Below are positions 9,644 to 17,555 of a stretch of DNA of 64,000 nucleotides, one piece after another (position 1 is the first letter of the stretch; every line of letters starts with the position of its first letter). The position numbers were made by a program, and so were the translations under genes. A model generated the notes under the pieces. The model was not told where the DNA came from and made no database searches. It saw only the letters and a list, made by a program, of their open reading frames with translations. The stretch is from contig CAKVMH010000004.1 in assembly GCA_934772045.1 (NCBI GenBank), positions 1 to 64,000 on the forward strand. Reading direction: 5' to 3'. Origin of the DNA: an uncultured Clostridia bacterium. GTDB lineage: Bacteria > Bacillota > Clostridia > Christensenellales > UBA1242.

Positions 9644-9845
9644 CCACGCGAAAGCAAAAAAATTAATAACAACAAACCATTTGCTTGCGGTTACTATATT
9701 TGATAGGTATCATCACATTTATCCGGCAATGGTGTTGTACTTTGACATAAACAGGCCTATCCCTATTAGGGAATATCGGTGGGCAGAATATATGCCGTTA
9801 ATAAAACAAGCAAATGTTCAAATTCAGGATAAGCGCATGAAATAG
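9627..9845 (+). CDS. Possible small hypothetical protein, start inside the repeat array
   Basis: A 72-residue open frame whose only ATG lies inside the last unit of the tandem array; the same ATG in the other units leads to a stop after five residues. The body (FDRYHHIYPAMVLYFDINRP, then an EYRWAEYMP stretch) looks protein-like rather than random, but I do not recognise it. No clear ribosome-binding site is present. It may be the surviving end of a gene whose start was replaced by the repeats. Confidence 0.3.
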   Translation: MTYFNYHAKAKKLITTNHLLAVTIFDRYHHIYPAMVLYFDINRPIPIREYRWAEYMPLIKQANVQIQDKRMK

Positions 9846-9940
9846 GCAATGCACACTAGCAACAAAAAATTATTGTTTAATTAGAATACTTTTATTAAAA
9901 ATCATATATACAAATGCATGCTTTTAAAAAATGGTAAAGA

Positions 9941-9966
9941 AAAAGGGCATCAAGTGATGCCTTTTT
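9941..9966. terminator. Bidirectional terminator
   Basis: AAAAAGGGCATC / GATGCCTTTTT hairpin with an AAGT loop and T tracts on both strands, between the repeat region and the minus-strand gene ending at 10017. Confidence 0.8.
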
Positions 9967-10016
9967 AGTTTCAAATTAATTATGTGTTGGGTTTATATTT
10001 TAAACCTTACATTAAA

Positions 10017-10550
10017 TTACATGTTTTCAATTGAAATTGTGCCAGTTTTTTCAAATTCCTTTTCAACTTGACCATAGTCTTTTGCTAATTTGATGAAACG
10101 GTAAACAAAGTAACCTAAAATGCCAGCAACAACAACTGCAACAATGGCGATGTGCCAACCCTCAACAAATTCATCTAAAACAATGCTTGCTGGAGGTGCT
10201 TTAAATATAACTTCTTTAACAGCAAGTTCTTCACATTCTTGTTTAGTGCGAAGGCTTGTTTCACTGATTTGATTAGCACTAAGGGCAGGAGCATTTTTGT
10301 CGTTTTGCTTTGCACTTGGATTGTAGAAAAGGACAAAATACTTGTCATCTTCAACTTCAATACAATAAGCAACTGTTTCACCAGCTGTCATAACCGAATT
10401 TGGGCCGTATTTCATAAACGATTTAACGCCGATTGAATAAATCATACCACACATAAGGATAACTGCTATAAAACAAGCGCAAACAGCAATCAATGTCTTT
10501 AAAGACATTTCAATAAACTCACGCTTTTTCATTTTTTTAATAAATTCCAT
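10017..10550 (-). CDS. Hypothetical two-pass membrane protein
   Basis: A 177-residue protein with a Lys-rich N-terminus, a membrane segment at about 18-40, an extracytoplasmic domain of roughly 90 residues and a second segment at about 132-153, ending in a short charged cytoplasmic tail. The GGGGAA site just before the ATG fixes the start. I do not recognise the family. It stands alone between a bidirectional terminator and the divergent mrnC operon. Confidence 0.7.
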   Translation of the reverse strand: MEFIKKMKKREFIEMSLKTLIAVCACFIAVILMCGMIYSIGVKSFMKYGPNSVMTAGETVAYCIEVEDDKYFVLFYNPSAKQNDKNAPALSANQISETSLRTKQECEELAVKEVIFKAPPASIVLDEFVEGWHIAIVAVVVAGILGYFVYRFIKLAKDYGQVEKEFEKTGTISIENM

Positions 10551-10788
10551 AATTCCCCACTAAATGCCAATTTGGCTTAATTAATAATAGGATAAATAAA
10601 ATAATTGCATTTGTCAAAGCTTTTGGGAAGATTTTCAAAATTTTATCCTTTTTTGTCGGTTTTTGTTTGGTAAAGTTCAAGTTTGCTCTTTTTTAGAACA
10701 TACAACCGTAAAATAAAAACAAATCATTAAAAATCTGGTTCACCATATAAATTAGTGCCTTTTATTACTATTAAATAATTGACTGTAC

Positions 10789-10823
10789 TTTACAAAATTA
10801 TAAAATTATGTTATTATTTTTGC
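10789..10823 (+). promoter_or_regulatory. Promoter giving a predicted leaderless mrnC mRNA
   Basis: TTTACA (10789-10794), 17 nt, TATTAT (10812-10817), then 6 nt to the mrnC ATG. A second candidate, TTGACT-16-TAAAAT (10779-10806), would leave a leader of about 11 nt, still without a ribosome-binding site. Confidence 0.55.
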
Positions 10824-11216
10824 ATGAAAAATGAAATAAAGGACGAGATATACCAAAAAAATGCGTTAACATTGGCGTATTTGGGTGACGCAGTTTTCAC
10901 ACTCATGGTGCGGGAGTATCTCATAAACAAAACCGATTTCAAAGCCAACATGCTAAACAAAATTGCCAACGGAATAGTGTGTGCAAAAAATCAGGCAATA
11001 ATTATGGAGCAAATTAGACCGCTTTTGAATGAAACAGAAACTGAAATTGCAATGCGTGCAAGGAACGCGCACCCTAACAATAAGGCAAAAAATTCAAGTT
11101 TGCAGGAATACAGCTTGGCAACTCAGTTTGAAGCGCTTGTTGGCTTTTGGCATTTGGAAAAACAAAACACAAAATTAAACGAAATTTTTAAAAGGTATGT
11201 GGTTGAAAAATTATGA
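10824..11216 (+). CDS. mrnC: Mini-ribonuclease III
   Basis: A 130-residue RNase III catalytic domain without the dsRNA-binding domain, which in Bacillota matures 23S rRNA ends. The signature LAYLGDAVF carries the catalytic Asp at residue 22, and a second acidic cluster lies in FEALVGFWHL near the C-terminus. The frame is open 15 codons further upstream, but that extension (LYKIIKLCYYF) is promoter sequence and not family-like. The rlmB ATG overlaps its stop, and the order mrnC-rlmB-sigH matches the B. subtilis mrnC-rlmB-yacP-sigH block with yacP absent. Confidence 0.9.
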   Translation: MKNEIKDEIYQKNALTLAYLGDAVFTLMVREYLINKTDFKANMLNKIANGIVCAKNQAIIMEQIRPLLNETETEIAMRARNAHPNNKAKNSSLQEYSLATQFEALVGFWHLEKQNTKLNEIFKRYVVEKL

Positions 11217-11932
11217 TAGTTGAAGGAATAAATGTTGTTAATGAATTGATAAGTTCACGCGCACAAATTGATAAAATTTTGGCAGAAAAAACAAATAATG
11301 CTGACATTAACAGGATAATTGACTCTGCCCGCAAATTGAATATTGCAGTTGAAATTGTGGACAAGGTGTTGCTTGAAAAAATTTATAAAGGCAAAACACA
11401 AGGCGTGATTGCATATGTGCCAAATTATAAGTATGCGGATGTGGATGATATTTTACAGCACGCAAAGGACAACAACAAAGCACCATTCATCGTTATTTTA
11501 GACAGCATTGTTGACCCACATAATGTTGGTGCAATTATAAGGACATGCGAATGTGCAGGCGTGGACGGCGTTATTATCCCTGAAAATCGTGCATGTTTGG
11601 TTAACGAAACTGTATATAAAACCAGTGTTGGTGCGGTGAGCCATATCAAAGTGGCACTTGTTAAAAATTTGACACGCACAATTGAATATTTAAAAGAACA
11701 AGGCATATGGACATACGCCTTAGAAGCAGGTAGTAAGCGCATTTATGAAGCAGATTTCACTTATCCAACCGCGCTTATAATCGGCAGTGAAGGCAAAGGT
11801 GTTTCGCGCCTTGTTAAAGAAACGGCGGACGAAGTGCTTTCGTTAGATATGTATGGTTTGGTCAACAGCCTTAATGCGTCATGTGCAGGCGCAATTGCTA
11901 TTTATGAAGTTGTAAGGCAAAGGAGAAATTAA
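11213..11932 (+). CDS. rlmB: 23S rRNA 2'-O-methyltransferase RlmB (TrmH family)
   Basis: A 239-residue SPOUT methyltransferase expected to methylate the ribose of G2251 in 23S rRNA with S-adenosylmethionine. A short substrate-binding N-domain precedes the knot domain with the three SPOUT motifs: DPHNVGAIIRTCECAG, IIGSEGKGVS and SLNASCAGAIAIYE. Lengths agree with the family. It starts inside the mrnC stop codon and is followed directly by sigH, so the genes are co-translated. It could in principle be another TrmH paralogue, but gene order favours RlmB. Confidence 0.9.
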   Translation: MIVEGINVVNELISSRAQIDKILAEKTNNADINRIIDSARKLNIAVEIVDKVLLEKIYKGKTQGVIAYVPNYKYADVDDILQHAKDNNKAPFIVILDSIVDPHNVGAIIRTCECAGVDGVIIPENRACLVNETVYKTSVGAVSHIKVALVKNLTRTIEYLKEQGIWTYALEAGSKRIYEADFTYPTALIIGSEGKGVSRLVKETADEVLSLDMYGLVNSLNASCAGAIAIYEVVRQRRN

Positions 11933-12526
11933 TTGGAAGACGTAACAGAATTGGTGCTTAAAGCGCAAAAAGGTGATGAAATTGCAATGGAAAACATTGT
12001 GAATATGTTTCGCCCAAAAGTTAGCGCCATTTCGCGTGAATATTTTTTGGTTGGTGGCGGACTTGACGACATCATACAAGAAGGTATGATTGGTCTATTT
12101 AAGGCAGTTTACGGCTATAAACCGGACAAAAATCACAGTTTCAGTGCATTTGCTTCGCTTTGCATTGAACATCAAATTCAAACCGCTATTAAAAACGCAA
12201 ATCGCAAAAAAAACAGCCCATTAAATAATTACGTTCCAATTAGCCATTTTGACGACCGCGACGACGATGACGAAAATTTAAAACTTGTCCTTGTTGACGA
12301 CACGGACTTTGAGCAAGATTACATAAACCGCGAACAAAATGTCGTTGTTATGAGTAAAATTAAAAGTTTGCTATCAAGCGAACAATTTAAACTTTTAAAA
12401 ATGTTTTTAAATGGTAAAAGTTATGTTGAAATGGCAGACGCAATGGGCATGACAACTAAGCAAGTGGACAACAATTTGCAAGCCATTAAAAGGATATTAA
12501 GGACATTAAAAGGAGATATTCAATGA
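11933..12526 (+). CDS. sigH: RNA polymerase sigma factor, SigH type
   Basis: A 197-residue sigma-70 family factor of the SigH (sigma-30) group, which in Bacillota directs post-exponential and early sporulation genes. Region 2 contains GGLDDIIQEGMIGLFKAV, close to B. subtilis SigH, and region 4 has the helix-turn-helix KSYVEMADAMGMTTKQVDN. An acidic linker (DDRDDDDE) separates them. The start is TTG, directly after the rlmB stop and preceded by AGGAGAAA. The last four bases overlap the dnaX start. Whether the organism sporulates cannot be judged from this window. Confidence 0.88.
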   Translation: MEDVTELVLKAQKGDEIAMENIVNMFRPKVSAISREYFLVGGGLDDIIQEGMIGLFKAVYGYKPDKNHSFSAFASLCIEHQIQTAIKNANRKKNSPLNNYVPISHFDDRDDDDENLKLVLVDDTDFEQDYINREQNVVVMSKIKSLLSSEQFKLLKMFLNGKSYVEMADAMGMTTKQVDNNLQAIKRILRTLKGDIQ

Positions 12527-14001
12527 GTTTAGCATTATACCGCGAATTTAGGCCAAAAACCTTCGATGATGTTATAGGGCAAGATTATATTATTAAAACA
12601 TTAAAGAACCAGGTTAAATCGAACAATTTATCGCATGCATATTTGTTTTGTGGGCCAAGGGGTACAGGTAAAACCAGCACTGCAAAAATCTTTGCTCGCG
12701 CAGTGAATTGTACGCATTCAACTGACGGCAATCCATGTGGAATGTGTGCTGAATGTGTTGCACTTAATGAGCCTAACACAGATATTTTTGAAATTGATGC
12801 CGCTTCAAACAACCGCGTGGAAGAAATACGTGACTTGCGCGAAAAGGTAGCATATCCACCACTAATAGGGAAGTATAAGGTCTATATCGTGGACGAAGTG
12901 CACATGTTAACCGACAGCGCCTTCAATGCCTTGTTAAAAACACTTGAAGAACCACCAAAACATGTCATTTTCATTTTGGCAACCACTGAAATTCACAAAC
13001 TTCCAGCCACAATTTTGTCGCGCTGTATGCGTTTCGACTTTAAATTGTTGCCAGTCAATTTGTTGGCTGAACATTTAAAAAATGTGTTTGATAAACGCAA
13101 AATAACTTACGATGAAAAATCATTACATCTTATTGCCAAAGCGGGCGAAGGCAGTGTGCGTGACATGCTTTCAATTGCGGATAGCGTCGCATCATATTGC
13201 AACAATGAAATAACTTACGCACAAACTGAAAGTGTTATAGGCTTGTCCAGCAAGGACAGTATAAAGGACATTTTGTTAAGCATTGCAAACAAGGACATTA
13301 ACAAATTGTTTGTCGCTGTTAAGCGTGCGTTGGGCAGTGGTAAAAACATACAAGTGCTTTGTAAGGAAATGGCAGATTTTGTTAAAAACCTTATAATGAT
13401 AAAAGTTGGCGTTGGCGATTACACCGTGCTTGACATTTTACCGGGTGAATTTGCTAGTTACGCGGAGATCGCTTCTCAGTTCGACTTGGAATTGCTTAAA
13501 ATTGCATTCAGCCGTTTTGCGGAAGTGGAATTAGATTTAAAATACAGCATAAACCCAGAAAATTTGTTTGAATCCACTTGCCTTAGTTTGCTTGTTAACC
13601 CAACTACCATGGTAACAGAAACAAAGGCTCCAACACAAGTTGTTGTGCCGGTTCAACAGCCAGAAATTAAGGCAGAAAGTTCAAATGAAATTGACAAAAT
13701 ATGGGGCAATGTGCTCATAAAAACAAAGGAACGCAACTTGTTTGCTTTGTCTAACGCTTTAATCAACATTGTCAAAGTGGAAAAACGCTTAAACAAACTT
13801 ATTTTGCACACAAATGATTTGGGCTCGTTCCAAATGATTGACAATAAAGAACGCCTTAATGTAATATTAGAGTTAGTTAATTTGTTTGACGACAGCATAA
13901 AGGATATTGAAATCCAGTATGATAAAACAAATGCCTCAACACAAGATGTTAAGGACAGTTTAAAGGACGCATTTAAGTCAAAAATTAAGTTTAAAGAATA
14001 A
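12523..14001 (+). CDS. dnaX: DNA polymerase III subunit gamma/tau
   Basis: A 492-residue clamp-loader ATPase. Walker A is GPRGTGKTS (44-52), the zinc module uses C63, C72, C75 and C78, and Walker B is DEVHM. The C-terminal part after about 370 is the variable tau region. The ATG overlaps the sigH stop and has an AAAGGAG site inside sigH. The product would work with the delta' subunit encoded at 57182. A slippery poly-A frameshift site for a short gamma form was not evident. Confidence 0.95.
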   Translation: MSLALYREFRPKTFDDVIGQDYIIKTLKNQVKSNNLSHAYLFCGPRGTGKTSTAKIFARAVNCTHSTDGNPCGMCAECVALNEPNTDIFEIDAASNNRVEEIRDLREKVAYPPLIGKYKVYIVDEVHMLTDSAFNALLKTLEEPPKHVIFILATTEIHKLPATILSRCMRFDFKLLPVNLLAEHLKNVFDKRKITYDEKSLHLIAKAGEGSVRDMLSIADSVASYCNNEITYAQTESVIGLSSKDSIKDILLSIANKDINKLFVAVKRALGSGKNIQVLCKEMADFVKNLIMIKVGVGDYTVLDILPGEFASYAEIASQFDLELLKIAFSRFAEVELDLKYSINPENLFESTCLSLLVNPTTMVTETKAPTQVVVPVQQPEIKAESSNEIDKIWGNVLIKTKERNLFALSNALINIVKVEKRLNKLILHTNDLGSFQMIDNKERLNVILELVNLFDDSIKDIEIQYDKTNASTQDVKDSLKDAFKSKIKFKE

Positions 14002-14048
14002 GTAAATATATTAAACAATCGTTTAATTAAAAGGTTAAGGAGAATTTT

Positions 14049-14387
14049 ATGGCATATGGTGGTTTTAACGGTGGCTTCGGTGGCGGTATGAATATGAATG
14101 CCCTCATGCAACAAGCCCGCAAAATGCAAGAACAAATGGAAAAGGCACAAGAAGAATTAGAGAGTGCGGAAGTTGTTGGCAAGGCTGGTGGCGACATGGT
14201 TGAAGTGACAATGACTGGTAAAAAGGAATTGAAATCGGTTAAACTCAACAAAAACGCAGTTGACCCAGACGACATTGAAATGCTTGAAGATTTGCTTGTG
14301 GTTGCTTTCAACGACGCAATTGCCAAAGCTGATGAACTCAGCAAAAGCAAAATGGGTGCCATGGGTGGCCTTGGTGGGTTGATGTAA
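14049..14387 (+). CDS. Nucleoid-associated protein YbaB/EbfC
   Basis: A 112-residue YbaB-family DNA-binding protein. It has a Gly-rich start (GGFNGGFGGGMNMN), a helical MQQARKMQEQMEKAQEEL stretch, the core VEVTMTGKKELKSVKLN, and a Met/Gly-rich tail. The dnaX-ybaB-recR order is conserved in many bacteria. The taATGa junction puts its stop and the recR start in one-base overlap. An AAGGAG site precedes the ATG. Confidence 0.93.
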   Translation: MAYGGFNGGFGGGMNMNALMQQARKMQEQMEKAQEELESAEVVGKAGGDMVEVTMTGKKELKSVKLNKNAVDPDDIEMLEDLLVVAFNDAIAKADELSKSKMGAMGGLGGLM

Positions 14388-14980
14388 TGAACCAAATTGA
14401 CTCAATGGAAAGGCTTGTAAATGAATTTTCACACTTACCAGGTGTTGGCAAAAAAACAGCACAAAGGTACGCTTATTTTTTGCTGACCTTGTCGGACAGC
14501 GAAGTTAAAGATTTTGCAGATGCAATGGTGACTGCAAAGGAAACAATCCATTATTGCAAAATTTGTGCAAACTTCACAGATAAGGAAGTTTGTGACATAT
14601 GTTCACGCCCTAAAAAGGACAACATCATTTGCGTTGTAAAAGAGCCAAAAGATGTAACCGCGCTTGAAAAGGTGCGCGAATTTAATGGCACATACCATGT
14701 TTTGCATGGCGTCATTAATCCGCTTGAAGGCAAAGGGCCGAATGATATAAACTTAAAGTCACTTTTATCACGCGTTCAAACGGAAAACACACAAGAAGTT
14801 ATTGTTGCAACAAACCCAGATGTTGAAGGCGAAGCAACTGCAATGTACATCGCAAACATGCTTAAACCAATGGGCATCAAAGTGTCACGTATTGCACAAG
14901 GCGTAAGCATGGGCAGTGAGTTGGAGTACACCGACGCAATGACCCTTTCAAAAGCCCTTCAATCACGCCGTGAGATGTAA
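14387..14980 (+). CDS. recR: Recombination protein RecR
   Basis: A 197-residue recombination mediator that acts with RecF and RecO to load RecA at gaps. The N-terminal helix-hairpin-helix is LPGVGKKTAQRYA (17-29), the four-cysteine zinc finger is CKICANF...CDIC near 57-72, and a Toprim domain with VVKEPKD and NPDVEGEATAMY follows. Length is typical. It closes the mrnC-to-recR block and is followed by a strong terminator. Confidence 0.95.
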   Translation: MNQIDSMERLVNEFSHLPGVGKKTAQRYAYFLLTLSDSEVKDFADAMVTAKETIHYCKICANFTDKEVCDICSRPKKDNIICVVKEPKDVTALEKVREFNGTYHVLHGVINPLEGKGPNDINLKSLLSRVQTENTQEVIVATNPDVEGEATAMYIANMLKPMGIKVSRIAQGVSMGSELEYTDAMTLSKALQSRREM

Positions 14981-15060
14981 TTTTTAAATAAAACGCATGA
15001 ATAATTCGTCGTGAAATGATACACATTTGCAAAATAAATTCGTAATGAAATAAATAGATT

Positions 15061-15103
15061 AAAAAACTACCCGCATTTAAGTAAAAATCAGGGTAGTTTT
15101 TTA
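15061..15103 (+). terminator. Terminator after recR
   Basis: AAAAAACTACCC and GGGTAGTTTTTT arms around an 18-nt loop. The rest of the gap 14981-15344 is AT-rich and shows only a GGTAC/GTACC palindrome near 15270-15290; no gene is seen. Confidence 0.8.
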
Positions 15104-15344
15104 ATTTATACTAAAGGCACACTATTTTATGAATGCTAGTGAATGATAGTTCTTTATTCCGCCAAACAATAAATTATAATCGCCAGTAAAACCCAATTAT
15201 ATATATATTCTTTTTAGCGTTTTTAAAATGTCCTACTTTGTCTTGTTCCATTGGTTAGTGTTGGTTGGTACGAATGTAATGAGTACCAAATGGTAGTTAA
15301 ACTGCTTTGCCTTTAAAATTGCACTTATTTAGTGGAAAGGAATT

Positions 15345-15557
15345 TTAAATAATATCAACACCAAGTAAAAAGTCAACACTCACTTGGAAATAATTTGCAA
15401 TCAAAATAAGCGTATCTAAGTCAGGTTCACGCGCACCAATTTCCCAAAAACTTACAGTTTGGTTAACCACATTAAAAATTTTGCCTAATTCACGTTGTGA
15501 AAGACCTTTTTCAACCCTTAATTGTTTAAGTATACGCCCAAAATTGTTATTTTTCAT
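15345..15557 (-). CDS. XRE-family transcriptional regulator
   Basis: A 70-residue protein made almost only of one helix-turn-helix domain of the XRE/Cro type: FGRILKQLRVEKGLSQRELG, then VVNQTVSFWEIGAREPDLDT and the family ending YFQVSVDFLLG. It is divergent from the lipoprotein gene at 15695. Three direct TACATTTT repeats fill the space between the two starts and are the likely binding sites, so it probably controls itself and the lipoprotein. No partner toxin or antitoxin gene is adjacent. Confidence 0.85.
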   Translation of the reverse strand: MKNNNFGRILKQLRVEKGLSQRELGKIFNVVNQTVSFWEIGAREPDLDTLILIANYFQVSVDFLLGVDII

Positions 15558-15561
15558 TAAT

Positions 15562-15613
15562 TACATTTTCGTCAATTTTTCCTACATTTTGTTGACTTAC
15601 TACATTTTGTAGG
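15562..15613. promoter_or_regulatory. Candidate operator: three TACATTTT direct repeats
   Basis: TACATTTT occurs at 15562, 15583 and 15601 (spacing 21 and 18 nt); the last two extend to CTACATTTTGT, and the outer pair are closed by a CCTAC/GTAGG palindrome. The second overlaps the -35 box of the lipoprotein promoter. Confidence 0.55.
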
Positions 15614-15620
15614 ATATAAT
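15592..15620 (+). promoter_or_regulatory. Promoter of the 15695 lipoprotein gene
   Basis: TTGACT and TATAAT separated by 17 nt, with the -35 box embedded between two operator-like repeats. The ATG lies about 75 nt downstream behind an AAAGGAG site. Confidence 0.75.
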
Positions 15621-15694
15621 ATTGTTGATATTTACCAAAAAACTAAGCCATATTCGTCCCCATGGTGGTTTAAGGTAGATTAAAAGGAGAAAAA

Positions 15695-17338
15695 ATGACA
15701 AAAACAAAAAATAATTTGTTGGTTAAATTGCTTGTTGCAGTTGCATTTGTATTGTCCGCAATTTGCATGACTGCTTGTGCAAAAGCCAACAAAAACATTT
15801 CAAAGATTTCTGTTGTTTCTTCAACCGTTCCAGCGGAGATTGTTGTCGGCAAATTTGACGAAGCGGGCATTAAAATCAAAGTGGAATATGAAGACGGAAG
15901 TTCAGCAGAAATGGCAGTAACCACCAGTATGTTAGATGATAATGCAAAACAACTTGTAAACACAAAATCTGGCAGTTACATCATCACAATTAAATTCCGC
16001 GGTGAAGAAACTAAAATAACAGTAAATGTTATCGAAGCAACCGAAGTTCACACTGTAAAATTCTACAACGCTTACGGTTACATGATTTATCGTGACGACA
16101 ATGTTAGACATGGCCAAGCGTCAACCCTTCCAAGCGACGCTTCAGTTGAATGCCCAGGCTACACCTTTGTTGAATGGGACAGGGCAACTGACAATGTAAC
16201 AGGCGACATTGATGTTTACGGCATTTATTACAAAGTTGATGAAACAATGACAAGTGCCCAAATGGAATCTAAATTGGTTTCAATTAACGAACAATTGTAT
16301 TCATCATCATTCACGTCAAATACTGAAACAAAGTGTTATAGTCGTAATGGTGAGGATATCACGGATTTTGTATTAAGTTCTGCTTATTCTACACAATTTA
16401 ATTATCACTATCTTTCTAATAATAGTTTTGCTACTCAACGTTTCGATGAATCTTTTATGCAATCTGTAATGGTAGAGAATGAAAAACTTTATTTAAAAGA
16501 ATATTCAAAAGAATCAGGTGCTTGGGTAGGTGCAACAACTGCCGTAGAAGATTACAATGCAGAAGTTGGATATTGGGGTAGCGAAAGCGCGGTGATTGGT
16601 GCAATAGCAAACTTTAATCTAAACGAATTGCTTGAACATGCGTCATCAACAGATACCAGCAAATACACAAATACACAAAAGACATTTACATACAAAAAAT
16701 TTACAAACGGCAAAAATATGTACAATGCTAAATTGGAATATGATTTTAACTATAATGGTGGGTTTTCTACACCTGAAAATCACGTCATAGAAATAGTTTA
16801 TGATGACAATAAAATATTAAGTGTTAAGCATACAAAATTGACAGACAGTAACAAATCTGATGAAACAATATACTTTGATTATGCTGAAAAAGACTTTGAA
16901 ACTGTTACTGGTGATTTGGTAATTGAAGAAGGTTTGACAAATGCAAAAGAACTTATTAGTGCATTAAAGTCTGCCGATCACACATTATCACTTGTGTCAC
17001 AATCTCCAAGCGAAACATCAACTACTTTCACATACAATAGTAGCGCAAGATGTTATGTTGGTAATGATACAGAATCAACTATACTACCTATCATCGCTAA
17101 CTTTGAAAATAACATTGATTCAACAGTAAGTTTCAGTTATTTAAAATCTAGCGATACAGAATATGAATATGAAATCCAAGTATCACTTAATGGTAAGTTA
17201 TATGAGCATGGTGAAAACTTAACAATTAAAATTAGCAATAATAAGATTACAAGATTTGTATATTATACTCCAGCCGATGAATCTGTTGAGGATAGTCACC
17301 CAAATCGATATGAACTTACTGTTGTTTATGCTGACTAA
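15695..17338 (+). CDS. Lipoprotein with Ig-like and InlB/Flg_new repeat domains
   Basis: A 547-residue surface lipoprotein. The signal peptide ends at C28 (ICMTAC). Residues about 35-110 look like a bacterial Ig-like/cell-wall-anchor domain (VVGKFDEAGIKIKVEYEDGS). Residues about 115-180 match the InlB B-repeat / Flg_new pattern: VKFYNAYGYM, a GQ-x2-LP strand, then CPGYTFVEWDRA and a DVYGIYYK end. The remaining 360 residues are unrecognised and beta-rich. It lies behind its own promoter and next to the divergent XRE regulator, suggesting regulated surface display. Confidence 0.8.
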   Translation: MTKTKNNLLVKLLVAVAFVLSAICMTACAKANKNISKISVVSSTVPAEIVVGKFDEAGIKIKVEYEDGSSAEMAVTTSMLDDNAKQLVNTKSGSYIITIKFRGEETKITVNVIEATEVHTVKFYNAYGYMIYRDDNVRHGQASTLPSDASVECPGYTFVEWDRATDNVTGDIDVYGIYYKVDETMTSAQMESKLVSINEQLYSSSFTSNTETKCYSRNGEDITDFVLSSAYSTQFNYHYLSNNSFATQRFDESFMQSVMVENEKLYLKEYSKESGAWVGATTAVEDYNAEVGYWGSESAVIGAIANFNLNELLEHASSTDTSKYTNTQKTFTYKKFTNGKNMYNAKLEYDFNYNGGFSTPENHVIEIVYDDNKILSVKHTKLTDSNKSDETIYFDYAEKDFETVTGDLVIEEGLTNAKELISALKSADHTLSLVSQSPSETSTTFTYNSSARCYVGNDTESTILPIIANFENNIDSTVSFSYLKSSDTEYEYEIQVSLNGKLYEHGENLTIKISNNKITRFVYYTPADESVEDSHPNRYELTVVYAD

Positions 17339-17508
17339 AAGTGTTGATTAACGGCAATTTAAATTCTAATACATGATGAAAATAATTGAGAAATTAAGCC
17401 ATTAAACAAATTCGAGATAAGGTTAATTGTAGTTTACAGTGTTGAAAATGTTAACACGATTAACACGAAAAAATTATATTCAAATGTAACAAAATAAAAA
17501 GGGGATAC

Positions 17509-17542
17509 AAAAAAACACGGATAATAAGTCCGTGTTTTTTTT
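17509..17542. terminator. Bidirectional terminator between lipoprotein and secA
   Basis: AAAAAAACACGG / CCGTGTTTTTTT hairpin with T tracts on both strands, serving the plus-strand lipoprotein gene and the minus-strand secA gene. Confidence 0.85.
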
Positions 17543-17555
17543 GCATTTTGTAATG

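Noticed and set aside
9235..9647. Two minus-strand open frames with hydrophobic ILITLALLVLLL repeats
   Set aside because: They are translations of the tandem DNA array, with the period of the repeats, and have no ribosome-binding site.
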